64,000 bases of DNA from Aldrovandia affinis (GCA_029706075.1 JAINUG010000086.1:1859060-1923059), one strand, 5' to 3'; positions 42,999-54,538 are shown, counted from the first letter of the stretch. The notes: generated by a model from the sequence alone, not told the origin. Program-made: numbers and translations.

Positions 42999-45065
42999 TA
43001 GGGGTGTAACAGTATACTGGTATGATGGTATACCACAATATTAAAATATGAAATAGTAGGCCTACTATCATAATACCATGATAGTAAATCATGTGGCAAA
43101 GCTATTTTCATGCGGGGAAAAAAATATGTCAACCGTTACCCTAGCAAAATGTCTAAATAACCCATATGAAATAATATAATACTGGGCCTGGGGTGTCTGC
43201 TCATGTTATTTAATCCCACCACGTCTTTGGCTGTTCTTGCATTTTGTTTACAATGCAATTGGGCACACAGCCCCCTTGCATGTCACAACCCTGGTAGGTA
43301 GCGGTTATATATTATAGCAAAAATAGGCTATAATACTTGTGTCAATGTAGATGTGTTTATGCAGATTTTAATGTGAACAAGTTTGTCTTTTAGAATATAC
43401 CAATGTTTTGGTGAATTTCTCAGTAAGCTATTTAAATTATTACAAGCTAAATTACTATCGTAAACTTTAGTAATTTGTATGTAAAATAGGCTACTTTGGT
43501 CATTTTAATCCTTGGACTATTTTGTATTTAGCTATGTCCAATATGCGTGGCGTGGCGTACAGGTGTAACCTGTACTTTTTGTACGTTTTAATAAAAACTG
43601 TTTAATACACCTAAAACAACTTGCATGGTTGTATTCGGGACAAAACTCGCCAACGATTTATATATTATATATAGGTATTGTGTGATATATGGAGAAATAT
43701 ATACCTTTTTTTTACACATTTTATGACGGGGCATAAAATATACTCTTATCTATGGCAATGACATGGTTACTTGCTGAAAGTTGCATCCGTCGCTCTCAGA
43801 AACAAGTTGTGAACAAACTTCACAACTCTGAAGAAGCAGTGCACCAAAATCGCAAGGGGTATTAGCTAGCTAGCTACACAGCATAAATCTCCGTTTGCAG
43901 TCCCTTATAAAATCTGCGATGTCCAACGCTCATTCCGATGCCGGTCTGTAATGACGAATTATATCCCCCCCAAAAAGCGAACTCGTTCATCTGTGTGGAC
44001 TTAAAAATTCAGGAAAAAAAATGGTGTTGTTGAGAACGGATCTCCCATCTGTAGAATGTGGGAAATGTAATAGCCAGAATAGGGAATATGTCAAACCTTG
44101 CATTCCATTATTTTTCTATTAAAATGGTATATAAATCTGCAAAGAGCCATATAATAAACAAATTGAGTTGAGTTGAGTTCACCCAAGAGGCCACTCAACT
44201 CCTGGTCCAGGCCCTGGTGATCTCACGTCTGGACTACTGCAATTCCTTGCTGGCAGGCCTTCCGGCCTGCGCCATCAAGCCACTGCAACTAGTCCAGAAC
44301 GCTGCCACTCATCTTGTGTTCAACCAGCCGAAGTTCACCCACGTCACCCCTCTACTCTCCTCTCTGCACTGGCTCCCCATTGCAGCACGCATCAGATTCA
44401 AGTCACTGGTGCTTGATTTTCAAGCGGCCAGAGGTACTGCTCCCCCATACCTCCAGTCACTCATCACTCCCTACACACCTCCCAGATCCCTCCGCTCCGC
44501 CTCCTCTGGTAAACTGACTGTCCCTTCCCTCCGGGCGCCTGGCAGCCGCTCCTCGCGGTCTCACCTCTTCTCTGTCCTGATCCCTCGTTGGTGGAACGAC
44601 CTTCCGCAATCGGTCAGGACCGCGGAGTCACTTGCGATCTTCCGCAAGAGACTCAAAACCCACCTCTTCAGACTCCACTACCACTGAACTCTGTCCATCT
44701 AGCTAAATTGTCTTCACCACTGTTTACTTGTTCAACACTATACTCCCAAAAATAAAAAATTAAAAATAAAAATTCACTAACCTTTTCCTTCCTGGTGTTA
44801 CAGGTATGGTACGCAGATGCCTGCAATGATGTCTATTGCTGTATTCCTGCACTGATCTCGTGCGCTAACTATGATTGTTCCTACCATGTATTAATGCACA
44901 TCTTGTAAGTCGCTCTGGATAAGAGCGTCTGCTAAATGCTTAAAATGTAAAATGTAAACTTTGTGATATTTTTTTAGCTTAAAAACTAATACCGTGATAT
45001 ACCAAAATGATTACGATTATCATGGTATGATTATCATACTGTGAAAATATACCGCCACAGCCCTA
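42999..45065. mobile_element. Non-autonomous hAT element with 8-bp target duplication
   Basis: The termini are TAGGGGTG (42999) and CAGCCCTA (45065), inverted with one mismatch, with further shared subterminal GTATGAT and CATACC motifs. They are flanked by the exact 8-bp duplication GCGCACAC (42991-42998 and 45066-45073), the hallmark length for hAT insertions. It is about 2.07 kb, of which roughly 0.78 kb is a later LINE insertion (44178-44960). No transposase frame was found in the rest, so the element depends on an autonomous relative. Confidence 0.9.
44178..44960 (+). mobile_element. 5'-truncated L2/CR1-group LINE inside the hAT element
   Basis: An open frame begins in the reverse transcriptase C-terminus (MISRLDYCNSLLAGLPACAI, then QLVQNAATHLVFNQPKFTHV, SSLHWLPIAARIRFKSLVL, RWWNDLPQSVRTAESLAIF) and ends at about 44687. 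The 3' UTR carries GTAAGTCGCTCTGGATAAGA and ends with AAATGTAAAATGTAAA near 44958. The reading frame is intact over the retained part, making it one of the youngest LINE copies here. It is truncated 5' of the LVQALV block. Confidence 0.92.
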
Positions 45066-45073
45066 GCGCACAC

Positions 45074-46224
45074 ACAAATCCAAAAAGTGGCCAGGTGAGC
45101 TATATATTAAAAAACACTTTGGACAAAATCAACACGTGATGACCACATGGTGCTTTAATTGATATCTTTCATATGTTATGGTATTTATTTATTTTTATTA
45201 ATGGACATATCCTTTATAAAATATGTTTAATGGTCCTATGTTGATTTTAACCTTCCTTTTTTCCCTCTGCTTCCCTTTCACACAAATAAATGAGGCCTAA
45301 CCACAGTGACCTAGAAACTTCACCTTGCTGGACTCTGTGAGATTCCATTTTCCCCCTCCTTTTCTTGATGTGAATCAGAGCCCACTGGCTTATTTTATCT
45401 GCGGCAGAGGTTTCTGCGGGCAGGGGGTGGGGGCGTAGCTGGAGCCAGACACCACAAATCCCTGCTCTGAGCTGATCTGAGGCTCTGATCTCATTCCGCT
45501 AATAAATCTCACACGAGAAAACAAACCAGCTTTTTTGTACCCAGAGCTGAGGGCGTTTGCATCCGGCGAGCTGCTGCCAGCTTATCATTTGAAAATTTAG
45601 CAAAACAGCAGATGCTATTCTTCTATAATACAAGGCTATTTCACCACTATCCCACCTGCCCCATAGTGCACCCCCACCCTGCTGCCTCCCCCCATATTTG
45701 CACATTTCTTTTAAGCCACTGTTTGTTGCCATTACAATAAAAAAAACTACACAATAAGTTAGATTTGAAGTGAATAAAGAATAACCATGTTATTTCCAAA
45801 GAAGACCAAAGCAGTGAAAAACACACTCTGGCAACTGATATCTCCCTCCCACCTTCCCGACCTTGTACATCTCCTGACCTTGTCACATGGCAACCATAGG
45901 TGAAACCATACTTATTGCACTGTGGCTAAGCTGTCACAGTGGACTGTTGAAAGATACAAAATGCTTAACATTGATGCACCTTCTTTATTGAAAGCAGACA
46001 TGGCAATTTAGCTGTCAGAACCTGAGCAATGATACACCTTGTTTAGTTTCATTTACTGATCCCTCTTGAATTGTCTGCTGTATTACAAATGGCTATATCT
46101 TAGTATACGACTCCTTGTTTATAAGCATATTAATCACATAAATAGATATATAAAGATATTAAAAGGTAAAGATATGTTGGAAAAATTATGTTTTGTACCA
46201 CATAGTCAAAATATACATTTCTTT
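45074..46224. other. Unique DNA, no gene seen
   Basis: No coding signal or repeat was recognised. The part near 45290-45500 is GC-richer and could be conserved, but nothing specific supports it. Confidence 0.35.
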
Positions 46225-46490
46225 CCTGTTTTTCTCCCAATTTGGTAGTCAATAATTGTACCCTCTATTTCTTTCAATTTACCCTCCCACATGATCCTGT
46301 TACTCATCAGACAAGCAGGTTTTCTCGTACAGGGACACCTTTTGCGTTTCTCGGCGAGCCCATGATGGCTCACCCTCCCCCCTTCCCCCTCCCTCTGGGT
46401 GGTCTGCCAATTGTTGCCCCCGATGGGGTTCTCGGCCAGAGCGGACTGGCACAGCTGGGTTTTGAACACTGCAGTGGGCACACATGTAAT
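46225..46490 (-). mobile_element. SINE, second family, headless copy
   Basis: The minus strand has GGGGGCAACAATTGGCAGAC, GGGGAAGGGGGGAGGG, then GGGTACAATTATTGACTACC and AAATTGGGAGAAAAAC, matching in order the body and tail of the SINE at 39720-40020. A GTTCAAAACCC remnant could be the B box. No intact tRNA head. Confidence 0.65.
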
Positions 46491-46815
46491 TCCTATGGTT
46501 CAGTTTTTACAGTCTCCATTATTATTCAGTTTCCTGTCTGTGTCACAGTGTCCTGTATGCAATGCTCATAATTTCGCATTTCATTCTTAAACAAATCTGG
46601 GGATTTATCTGTGTTTATTTAGAATTTTTTAAAAACTGGTAAATATTGGATGAAACATTTAATTACGCAAAAAACTGGGTGAAAATCTGAATTAATTAAT
46701 TTAAATTAATATTTTTATAATCTCAAGTAAATTTGATTGGCAGCAGATTCATGGTTTCCTTCCAATTTTCTCTCTACTTCCCATGTACTGAAATTGTGGG
46801 AGGATGTCCCCAGGG
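46491..46815. other. Spacer, no gene seen
   Basis: Probably decayed sequence downstream of the gene relic at 46816-47054; no further similarity was recognised. Confidence 0.35.
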
Positions 46816-47054
46816 TCAAATGTTTTGTTCTGCATCCCTAATTTCACCCAAAATGTTAAACGTTTTTTGATCAATCAGAGCCGGTTTATCATCAGTGTCA
46901 TTTCCCAAGTACTTGAATTGAGAAATGCAGCGATTTAGTTCTAAATAAGTGAAATGCTTTTCCTGCAAGTGATTAATAAGCAATGCAAGATCACAAGAAA
47001 CAATGCTCTCAAAGAATTCATGGCTAAGGAATGGAGGCAACCCCAGTTGACAAA
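46816..47054 (-). pseudogene. Multicopy teleost 'GDNLGSH' protein relic, downstream part
   Basis: The minus strand from about 47054 encodes HVCQLGLPPFLSHEFFESI, VSCDLALLINHLQEKHFTYL and ELNRCISQFKYLGNDTDDK, open to 46816. From memory this order (HDLFEG-like, then SYDLAL, KHFTYxELN, RxSQF) belongs to an uncharacterised multicopy protein family of teleosts, probably transposon-related. It continues the frame at 48180-48735, separated by an LTR insertion. Sequence below 46816 no longer matches. Confidence 0.6.
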
Positions 47055-47059
47055 CATGA

Positions 47060-48170
47060 TGTCACACGCCACGTGACAATCCCTGGATGGGAACAGAGCA
47101 GTCTGGAGACGGAGTGGAGTTTGCCGGTCTATGGACCAGATTTTTTTTTTTTTCTGTCTCTCCCCCCAGACATGGGAGAGAGACAGTGGGAGAGTAGGTT
47201 AACATAAAACAAACACAAACAAAATCTTCACCCTACTTGCCGCGAAGCTTTCTGGCAAAAACAATGAACTAAAATAACAAGCTAAAATAATCAAACCATA
47301 AATGAAAGCCCCGCCTCCTCCGAGGGGGGAATCCCCTTCCGGGGAAACACAGAACAAACACAGACAATCAGCGGCTTTCCACACCACCTTCATACATTCC
47401 CACACATCAATGACAAGACTAACTCTCAACACTCACACATAATGACAAGACTTCTTCTTCTTCTTTCGTGTATCACCATCACTGACGGACCTTGGTCTGC
47501 CAGCTTGGCGATTTGGTGATGACATTATTTTTCACGAGCTTTCTCGTTACTTGCAGGGGAGGCCCGCATGAAGGCTGTCGTCTTCTCCCCACTCACACAC
47601 ACACTCATACCTACGGGCAATTTAGACTCTCCAATTAGCCTACCGTGCATGTCTTTGGACTGTGGGAGGAAACCGGAGTACCCGGAGGAAACCCACGCTG
47701 ACACGGGGAGAACATGCAAACTCCACACAGAAAGGCCCCCGGCCTGGATTCGAACCCGAGACCTTCTTGCTGTGAGGCGACAGCGCTACCCACTGCACCA
47801 CCGTGCCAGCCAATGACAAGACAAGACTAACTGATTCCCCACTCGCCCCACCTGCTCTCAAATAGGCTTACTTTCTGCCTGGCTCAGGTGGGACTCGTGA
47901 GGCAATCACCCAATCACAATCACTCAACACCAAACAATTCACATTCTCACACACAAACGCAATCAGTCAATTGAATTCCAATCAATTGCTAATTAAATAA
48001 TAATTAAATCAATTATGGCCTTTGGAGCAACCTTCCGGGCGACACCCGGACACCCTGTGAGAGTGCCAAACCTGCCCCTGGAAAGTCTTTCTGCTCCAAA
48101 GGCCTCCACAACATGTACAAACAAAGGCAACCATGCCACTCCCATGTGGCCCAGACCGACGCCCTCCACA
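47060..48170 (-). mobile_element. Solo LTR of family A inserted in the 'GDNLGSH' gene relic
   Basis: On the minus strand it starts TGTGGAGGGCGTCGGTCT (48170) and ends CACGTGGCGTGTGACA (47060), 1.11 kb. It shares both ends with the copy at 58997-59542 and several inner blocks with the copy at 60596-61860 (CCTTTGGAGCAG...GACTTTCC; CCCACCTGAGCC and AAGTAAGCCTATTT; TTCCCCGGAAGGGGATTCCC). Flanks CATGA (47055-47059) and CCTGA (48171-48175) form a 5-bp duplication with one mismatch. The gene frame resumes across it, which supports insertion. A SINE fragment (47591-47812) lies inside. Confidence 0.82.
47591..47812 (-). mobile_element. Truncated tRNA-derived SINE within the LTR
   Basis: Same family as 13602-13989: the head (complement of CTGCACCACCGTGCC, with GGTTCGAATCC B box) is at the right and the body ends at about 47591. 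The part with the GGATTGGCGACCTG block and (ATGG)n tail is missing. No target duplication was found, so the truncation may reflect later deletion. Confidence 0.85.
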
Positions 48171-48179
48171 CCTGAAAAT

Positions 48180-48735
48180 GTTTCAGATCATTGCAAGGGG
48201 AGTCAAATGTACACCATACACAAGATGGAGGCCACTGGTGGCCAATTCCTGGACATTGTTTTGATAGGTGTTTAGTTTTTGTAGAACCACAGAAGTGTGG
48301 CATGTCCTGGAATGTTCCTCTGTCTATGTCACACCACCTGCATAAATACATGCTCCTGCTGAAGTTTTCCACAAACCCTCCAATATTGTGTGACCCCAGA
48401 TTATCACCAGTTATGCACACAGAGCAGCTTTAAGGACTCCACCACTTAAAACTAAGCCTCTTTCCTCAAGATCTTTAAGATCATTCACAAGTGATTTGAG
48501 AACCAGATCAAGACCAAAATATTTGCAATCTTTACATAAAAGAACAAGTTGCATATGGTCTATGTTGGACCTATTATGAGGAAGAATGTCAGCCAAAGTG
48601 AGGTAGATAGCAAGTATCTTGTGATTTTTGTTCCTTGAACCTAAAGGATTCACAACCTCGGAGGTATTCCGATACAAGATAAAGCCCAAGGATAACGCCT
48701 CGTTTTGGAAAAAGGGAATATCTTTCCATCTCTCA
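48180..48735 (-). pseudogene. Multicopy teleost 'GDNLGSH' protein relic, upstream part
   Basis: The minus strand encodes FFQNEALSLGFILYRNTSEV, VNPLGSRNKNHKILAIYLTL, HMQLVLLCKDCKYFGLDLVL and LVNDLKDLEERGLVLSGGVL, then, after one frameshift at about 48411-48420, CITGDNLGSHNIGGFVENFS, YLCRWCDIDRGTFQ and FDSPCNDLKHFQV at the LTR junction. GDNLGSH, the Cys-Arg-x-Cys pair and FDSPxNxLKHF are the family signatures I remember. Biochemical function is unknown. The C-terminal continuation is at 46816-47054. It is a clear pseudogene: frameshift, LTR insertion and missing ends. Confidence 0.65.
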
Positions 48736-49315
48736 CATCTTCAAGTCAACCTTCTGCTTGAGAATAATATAAAATAATATAACAATAATATAATATACCA
48801 TGGAGGGCGGCGGGCCGACTGTAGGGGGGGCTGTACCTTCACTAAGGGACTGACTGTTTCACTGCCACGCGTGCTCATGCTCCAGGTGTCTCACACACCC
48901 ACATACCCACATACACACGCCACACGCACGCACGCAAGGAAAAAGGTGTCAGTGTACAGTACTTGATTAGCACTACAACCAATAACAACATGCAGTGTGA
49001 GGGACAGGGACCACTATCCTGGAGAATGCCCCACCCACGAGTACAGCCGCAACCGCTCCAAACAAATCTACAAAGCCCAAAAGACCAACCAAAAGAGATT
49101 AAATCAGGTCAAATAGGGGCACTGCGGCAGTCAGCAAACTATACACCAATTGCCCATCCAAAGTTTATTGTACCAGGTATATATAGGTTACAAGACTTGA
49201 CACTAAAGCCTGAGTAGCCTGACATTTACAGCAGTTGAGGCTACTGTCATTCGGATGGCAAATACTATAAATCAGTGGCTAAAGCAACACAAATGTTATT
49301 CCCATAAAATCGTAG
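48736..49315. other. Spacer, no gene seen
   Basis: ATAATATAA repeats near 48770-48800 and CACACGCACGCACGC near 48915-48935. No coding signal. Confidence 0.4.
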
Positions 49316-51115
49316 AACCGGCTTCAGACCTGGCCACTCAACAGAAACCGCTCTCCTCTCGGTCAATGAGGCACTTCACACCGCACGAGCAGCCTCCCTC
49401 TCCTCCATCCTGATCCTGCTTGATCTCTCAGCTGCCTTCGACACTGTGGAGCACTCCATCCTCCTGTCCTCCCTGGCAGCAACAGGGATCTGCGGTACAG
49501 CCCTCGCCTGGATCGATTCCTACCTCTCCGGTCGCTCCTTCCAGGTTGCCTGGGCTGGTAAAGTATCACCGCCTCACTCCCTCCCCACCGGGGTTCCACA
49601 GGGCTCAGTCCTCGGTCCCCTTCTCTTCTCTCTGTACACCCGCTCCCTTGGCTCTGTAATCTCTGCCCAGGGCTTGCCTGAGGGACATTCAGAGCTGGAT
49701 GGACAGTCACCACCTAAAGCTCAACCCAGGTAAAACAGAAGTAATCTTCATTCCTGCCCTAAACTCTCCCCACCTTGATTTCTCCATTTCTCTAGGTGAC
49801 ACCTTGGTGACATCATCACCCTGTGCGAAGAATCTCGGTGTGGTGATAGACACCAGGCTGTCCCTATCAATGAACATTGCAGCGGTAAGCCGGGCGTGCA
49901 TATTCTTCCTGTATAACATCAGGAGAATCCGTCCCTTCCTTACCACGTACTCTACCCAGCTCCTGGTCCAAGCAATGGTACTGTCCCGCTTGGACTACTG
50001 CAACTCGCTTCTGGCTGGCCTTCCCGCATCTGCCATCAGACCCCTGCAACTCATCCAGAACGCTGCAGCCCGTCTGGTCTACAACCTTCCTGGACACTCC
50101 CATGTCACCCCCCTGCTCACTACCCTCCACTGGCTGCCTGTTATAGCTCGCATCAAATTCAAGACATTGGTCCTAGCATACCAGGCAGTCAAGGGATCAG
50201 CCCCAACATACCTCCTCAAGATCTTCAAACCCTACACACCTGCCAGACCACTCCGTTCTGCTACCTCAGGACACCTAGCACCTCCCCCCCTCCGCACCTG
50301 CGCTTCCTGGTCACGTCTCCTATCGGTTCTGGCTCCACGATGGTGGAATGACCTTCCTGTGGAAGTCAGAACAGCTGAGACCCTGGCCACCTTCAAGCGA
50401 CAACTGAAAACTCACCTCTTCAGGGTGCACCTCTCCCCGTAATCCGGTTTTTGTTAACTTAGGGACATAGTTGCTTAGTTTTACACATGTCTACTTGTTT
50501 ATGTATTGTATTAGGCTTAGGCATTATTTTCTGCATTGATTGCTTTATTGCTACCTTTGAATTGTGGCTACGGCGGCACGGTGGTGCAGTGGATAGCACT
50601 GTCGCCTCACAGCAAGAAGGTCTCGGGTTCGAATCCAGGCCGGGGGCCTTTCTGTGTGGAGTTTGCATGTTCTCCCCGTGTCCGCGTGGGTTTCCTCTGG
50701 GTACTCCGGTTTCTTCCCACAGTCCAAAGACATGCACGTTAGGCTAATTGGAGAGTCCCGTAGGTATGAGTGTGTGAGTGAATGGTGTATGTAGTGCCCT
50801 GCGATAGATTGGCGACCTGTCCAGGGTGTATTCCTGCCTCTTGCCCCAATGTATGCTGGGATAGGCTCCAGCCCCCCCACGACCCTGACTAGGAATAAGC
50901 GGCTGAAGATGAGATGAGATGAGAATTGTGGCTACAGATTTACCTACAGGGTCCTAGTTTAACTATGTGGTTGCTCCTAGCACCTAGGAACTGTACTTCC
51001 CACTAGGGTGGCTTTCAGCTAAACTGTTCTTGACTACGGTTAACACTTTGTTGTACGTCGCTCTTGATAAGAGCGTCTGCCAAATGCCTATAATGTAATG
51101 TAATGTAATGTAGAA
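49316..51115 (+). mobile_element. L2/CR1-group LINE lacking the YADD segment, with a SINE in its 3' UTR
   Basis: The reverse transcriptase starts [18 protein letters not shown], then ILILLDLSAAFDTVEHSILL (first catalytic Asp in SAAFDTV), GVPQGSVLGPLLFSLYTRSL and GSVISAQG (49670). The frame then jumps to the thumb-proximal HHLKLNPGKTEVIFIPALNS: the YADD segment is deleted at about 49672. From 49699 an open frame of 247 codons covers NLGVVIDTRLSLSMNIAAVS, VLSRLDYCNSLLAGLPASAI, the HWLPVIARIKFKTL block and RWWNDLPVEVRTAETLATFK, ending at 50442. The 3' UTR contains the SINE 50572-50922 and ends with CGCTCTTGATAAGAGCGTCT and (TAATG)n near 51100. Loss of the catalytic Asp pair makes the copy inactive. 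Confidence 0.93.
50559..50935 (+). mobile_element. Complete tRNA-derived SINE inserted in a LINE 3' UTR
   Basis: The SINE spans 50572-50922 with an exact 13-bp duplication GAATTGTGGCTAC (50559-50571 and 50923-50935). The head GGCGGCACGGTGGTGCAGTG and B box GGTTCGAATCC are at the left; the tail is (GATGA)n-like here rather than (ATGG)n. LINE sequence resumes after the second duplication, so the SINE arrived later than the LINE. Confidence 0.94.
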
Positions 51116-51869
51116 GGCAAAGCTAACGTTATTCAAATATATTTTTAACAAGGCAAAGCAGATGTTATTCAATTAAAATCTTAGACAAAGACAAAACAGC
51201 AGTGACAATGTTCTTAAAAGACAAACACCAATTATTAAAGTAGTTATAAAAATACATCAATTCACTCATTCCTTAAGTCATTCATGGTACATCTTTTTAT
51301 AACAATGTTTACACTGGTTAAAAAGACTAAATCAGTACTTTAACAAATGTGCATTCAATATTCAATTAATTCACAATTACATTTCTCCATGACGTCGGAA
51401 ATAATTAATTCTAAGGAGCTAGAGGCTCCGCAAAGCGATTTCTTTGGCTTTACCTTTATAGCAGCAATACATCATAGCGACAATGCATTCAACACTGGAT
51501 ATCCCAATGCACCTATTTCCAAAACAGAATGATGTGTGGTTCAGAATACCTTTTGTAATGCAACCCTGTGAACAGATCGCCCAATAAAAGGTATAAAACA
51601 TGTACACAAATACTGCTTATACAATACCTTCCGTAGAAAACAGAAGCATTTAGCCTGGAAGCTGGGGGAAATGCCAGTGAAGGCCCATAACGCACCTATT
51701 CCGACAATCAATATCTCAAAAAAATACAAACATAGCACACATATTACAGCAAGTACAGAAATGATAAAGAGCATACCTCTCAGCAGCAATCGACTCTACA
51801 CAAGAACATGCCACAGCATAGAAAAACCAGGAGAAAAGCTTGGTTACAGAGGGTTTTACCTGAGGTATA
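51116..51869. other. Unique DNA, no gene seen
   Basis: No coding signal or repeat family was recognised. Confidence 0.4.
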
Positions 51870-52575
51870 CAGTGGAACCTCGGCCCACGAACTTAATTCG
51901 TTCATTGTTGAACCGAAATGTTCGCGAACCGAAATAATTTTTCCCATTGAAATTCATGTAAATCCAATTAATCCGTTCTCCAGCCCCAGAAACACTTTTT
52001 TAAAACTTTTATATGGGTTTATGTGTGGCAAAAATATAGAAAGGAATTAAAGATAACCTTAATTATAGAAAAATACATTAATACTAGAATAAAACATAAT
52101 AATTGTACACTTTACCTTTGTGGTTGATAGTTTCTGGCACAGGTGGATGGTGGAGGAGGAGGATTTAGCCATGTCGTACTGCTTGGCGAGATCGGAAACA
52201 CGAACACCACTCTCACGTTTAGCTATTATTTCCTTCTTCGTTTCTACTGTAATACGCTTTTAGGCTTCTTAACACCACTATCAGTAGCACTTTTCACTTT
52301 CTTGGGAGCCATAATGAGGGCAAATTGAATGGAAATAGCACAAAAATAACGTGTATCAAAGGAGAACACAACGACGAACGATGTAAACAACGCTGAGTAT
52401 TAAGCACAACTGACGCTATCCACGACTTGCTACGGCGAGAAGCCCACGAGTTTGTGTGTTTGTGCGTTCGTGCACCGAGGGCTTGTTCGCGGGCCGAGTG
52501 AAAATTTGTTCGGAAAGTGTGTTCGCGGGCCGATTTGTTCGTGAGTAGGGGCGTTCGCGGGCCGAGGTTCCACTG
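51870..52575 (-). mobile_element. Tigger (pogo-type) element with transposase N-terminus
   Basis: The inverted termini CAGTGGAACCTCGGCCCACG and GGCCGAGGTTCCACTG are flanked by TA (51868-51869 and 52576-52577). Near the right end GTTCGCGGGCCGA recurs three times. The minus strand from 52312 encodes MAPKKVKSATDSGVKKPK and, after a stop and frameshift, VRVVFVSDLAKQYDMAKSS: the start of a Tigger/jerky-type transposase with its psq/CENP-B helix-turn-helix (SGVRVSDLAKQYDMAKST in intact members). The DDE domain is deleted, leaving a 706-bp internally deleted copy. Confidence 0.9.
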
Positions 52576-52855
52576 TATATACTCTTCCGCAAATTAGGTA
52601 ATTGTCCTGTTACTTCCACATCCACGACCAAAACTATGCAGGGGGCTGCAGGAGACTAGGACTACGGTGGCTGCAAAATGCAAAGTTTATATGCGGGAGA
52701 TGCATTTCTACCAGATACACAATCAAAGTCAGCTTTTCATGGAGCTTTGAAAGTAAATGTGATTGCCCAACATCATGCATCTTATATAATATAAATTATT
52801 CTATTATAGTTTGAATAGTAGAGGCTGGTAACAACAGCTTTGAATGCAACTTTAA

Positions 52856-54534
52856 CCCCCTGAGGTCGACGGGAGCGGCGCCGCTCCCAGCAGCAATAAA
52901 AGTATATTACTATTTCTAACTTCGCGATATTTTATCATACACACGCGACAAAAACATTGACAGAAACCTTAGAATCGCGACTTTACGATTTGAGCACTGG
53001 CAAATCAAATGGGATTTTTTAAATTAGGTTAATTAGACCAAAAGTAAACCTTGCCTTTTACTCTATTTTTTACCTGTTAGTAACGTCCCCCTTCTATTGA
53101 CATGGTAACTAGGTGCTAGTTTCGGGGAGGTGTGTGGGGAGGGGCGTCGGGCCATGTGTGAAAACGCCGCGTAAACAACACAAACTGTCGACAATTTGAA
53201 GCAAGATTTTATACAGACATACAATTTTATTCAAGATGGAAAGATTTTCTGCGCTGCAGTGTTTGAGAGCATTGATGGAAAGCGACGAGGACAACAACTG
53301 ACGAAGAGTAAGTAACTATATTTGATTTGCCATGTTATCAAATACTCGTATATATATTCAATATATGAATTCCGCGTCTTGTGACTACATATTCCGCGTG
53401 TTGCAACGTAACAAATTGCAATATGCACACAAGATCTATGGAAGAATACTTTTCAAACAGCCTAAAATGTTATCAAAAATCGTATGTAGCATGATCGGTT
53501 TCATGATCTCACGTCCTTGTAAAGTCGATTCTTGTTTTTGTTTATTATAAGAGTGCTTCTGTTTAGTTAAATCCGTGTTTGGGATTACGTTTTGGATTTG
53601 CTGTTTAGCTAGCTTTGTTTGTTCCAGTTCGTTTATCATTTTGGTTTGTTTTGTGAGTTATTTGCGTGTCGCCTCCGACATTGTTTTGCCTACGTTTGTG
53701 GATAATAAAATAAGAGCCAAAATGGCTGCTGCCACAAGAAGCGCTTGTCGTGAAAGGAGAAATGGTAACTCAAATATTGCTTAGCCATTTAAAATCTAAA
53801 TTGTGAGTTGTTGTTTTAACTCTAAAGAGGCATGAAATCACAAAAAAGTTTAATTGGAAGACCCTTTTTTTTCCTTGGGTCTCAGGAGGATATTATGTGC
53901 ATTATTGTTAGGCTGTATGACTTGTAATATGTGGCATTCCCTGTATATACTGTATAGTAGTTTGTGTGCTGTTTTCAATAAATCTTCCAAAATGAAAAAG
54001 CATATATTCTTCTGCATGGCTCACTGACTTGCTTACTCTGATGGCCTTTGAGAGAGATGGCCCATCTGACAGATCTTAGAGGTGTGGACAATGAATAATG
54101 AATATTCAGGTATTTAGCATTTAGCCCTCCCACAGCCTGAAATAAATGTGACCAGTTCTGATAAAAACAGGTTTTTAGCTATTTAGATCTCAGATGTGCT
54201 AAACTGTTTTCACACCCTTACATAACCAAGACCTTGATGAACAAACGCACATTGGCAAAACAATTCGTCACTATAGTTTAGTGTGTGCTTTCACAACTTT
54301 TGTGACAGCAGAAAAATTTACTATTTTTAACTTGTGTGTTTGTAGATCTATTTACAAGCTGCATATGATACTGACCAAACTATTGATGGCATACAAATGT
54401 AGCTGTGATTGTCCTTCAAATAAAAATATCAAACACTTTGGAGTAAGTGTGTGTTAAATTGATGAAATTGAGATAAATATCAGACCATGCCAAAATTACA
54501 AACCATCTCAAAGCTTAGCACGGACCTCAGAGGG
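52856..54534 (+). mobile_element. piggyBac-like TTAA element, copy 2
   Basis: Flanked by TTAA (52852-52855 and 54535-54538) with termini CCCCCTGAGGTC and GACCTCAGAGGG. It matches copy 1 (31380-32938) over most of its length. Just inside the left end is a GC-rich palindrome GGAGCGGCGCCGCTCC; copy 1 has a different palindrome there. It retains a short candidate first exon (53236-53301) but no DDD catalytic region, so it is non-autonomous. Confidence 0.88.
53236..53301 (+). pseudogene. Candidate first exon of a piggyBac transposase
   Basis: It begins MERFSALQCLRALMESDED, a 21-residue frame ending in TGA and followed at once by GAAGAGTAAGTAAC, which resembles a splice donor. piggyBac transposases commonly begin with a short RF-x-A/S-x-x-A...SDE/SDD segment, which this fits. 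No downstream exon was recognised. The corresponding region is absent from copy 1. Confidence 0.5.
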
Positions 54535-54538
54535 TTAA

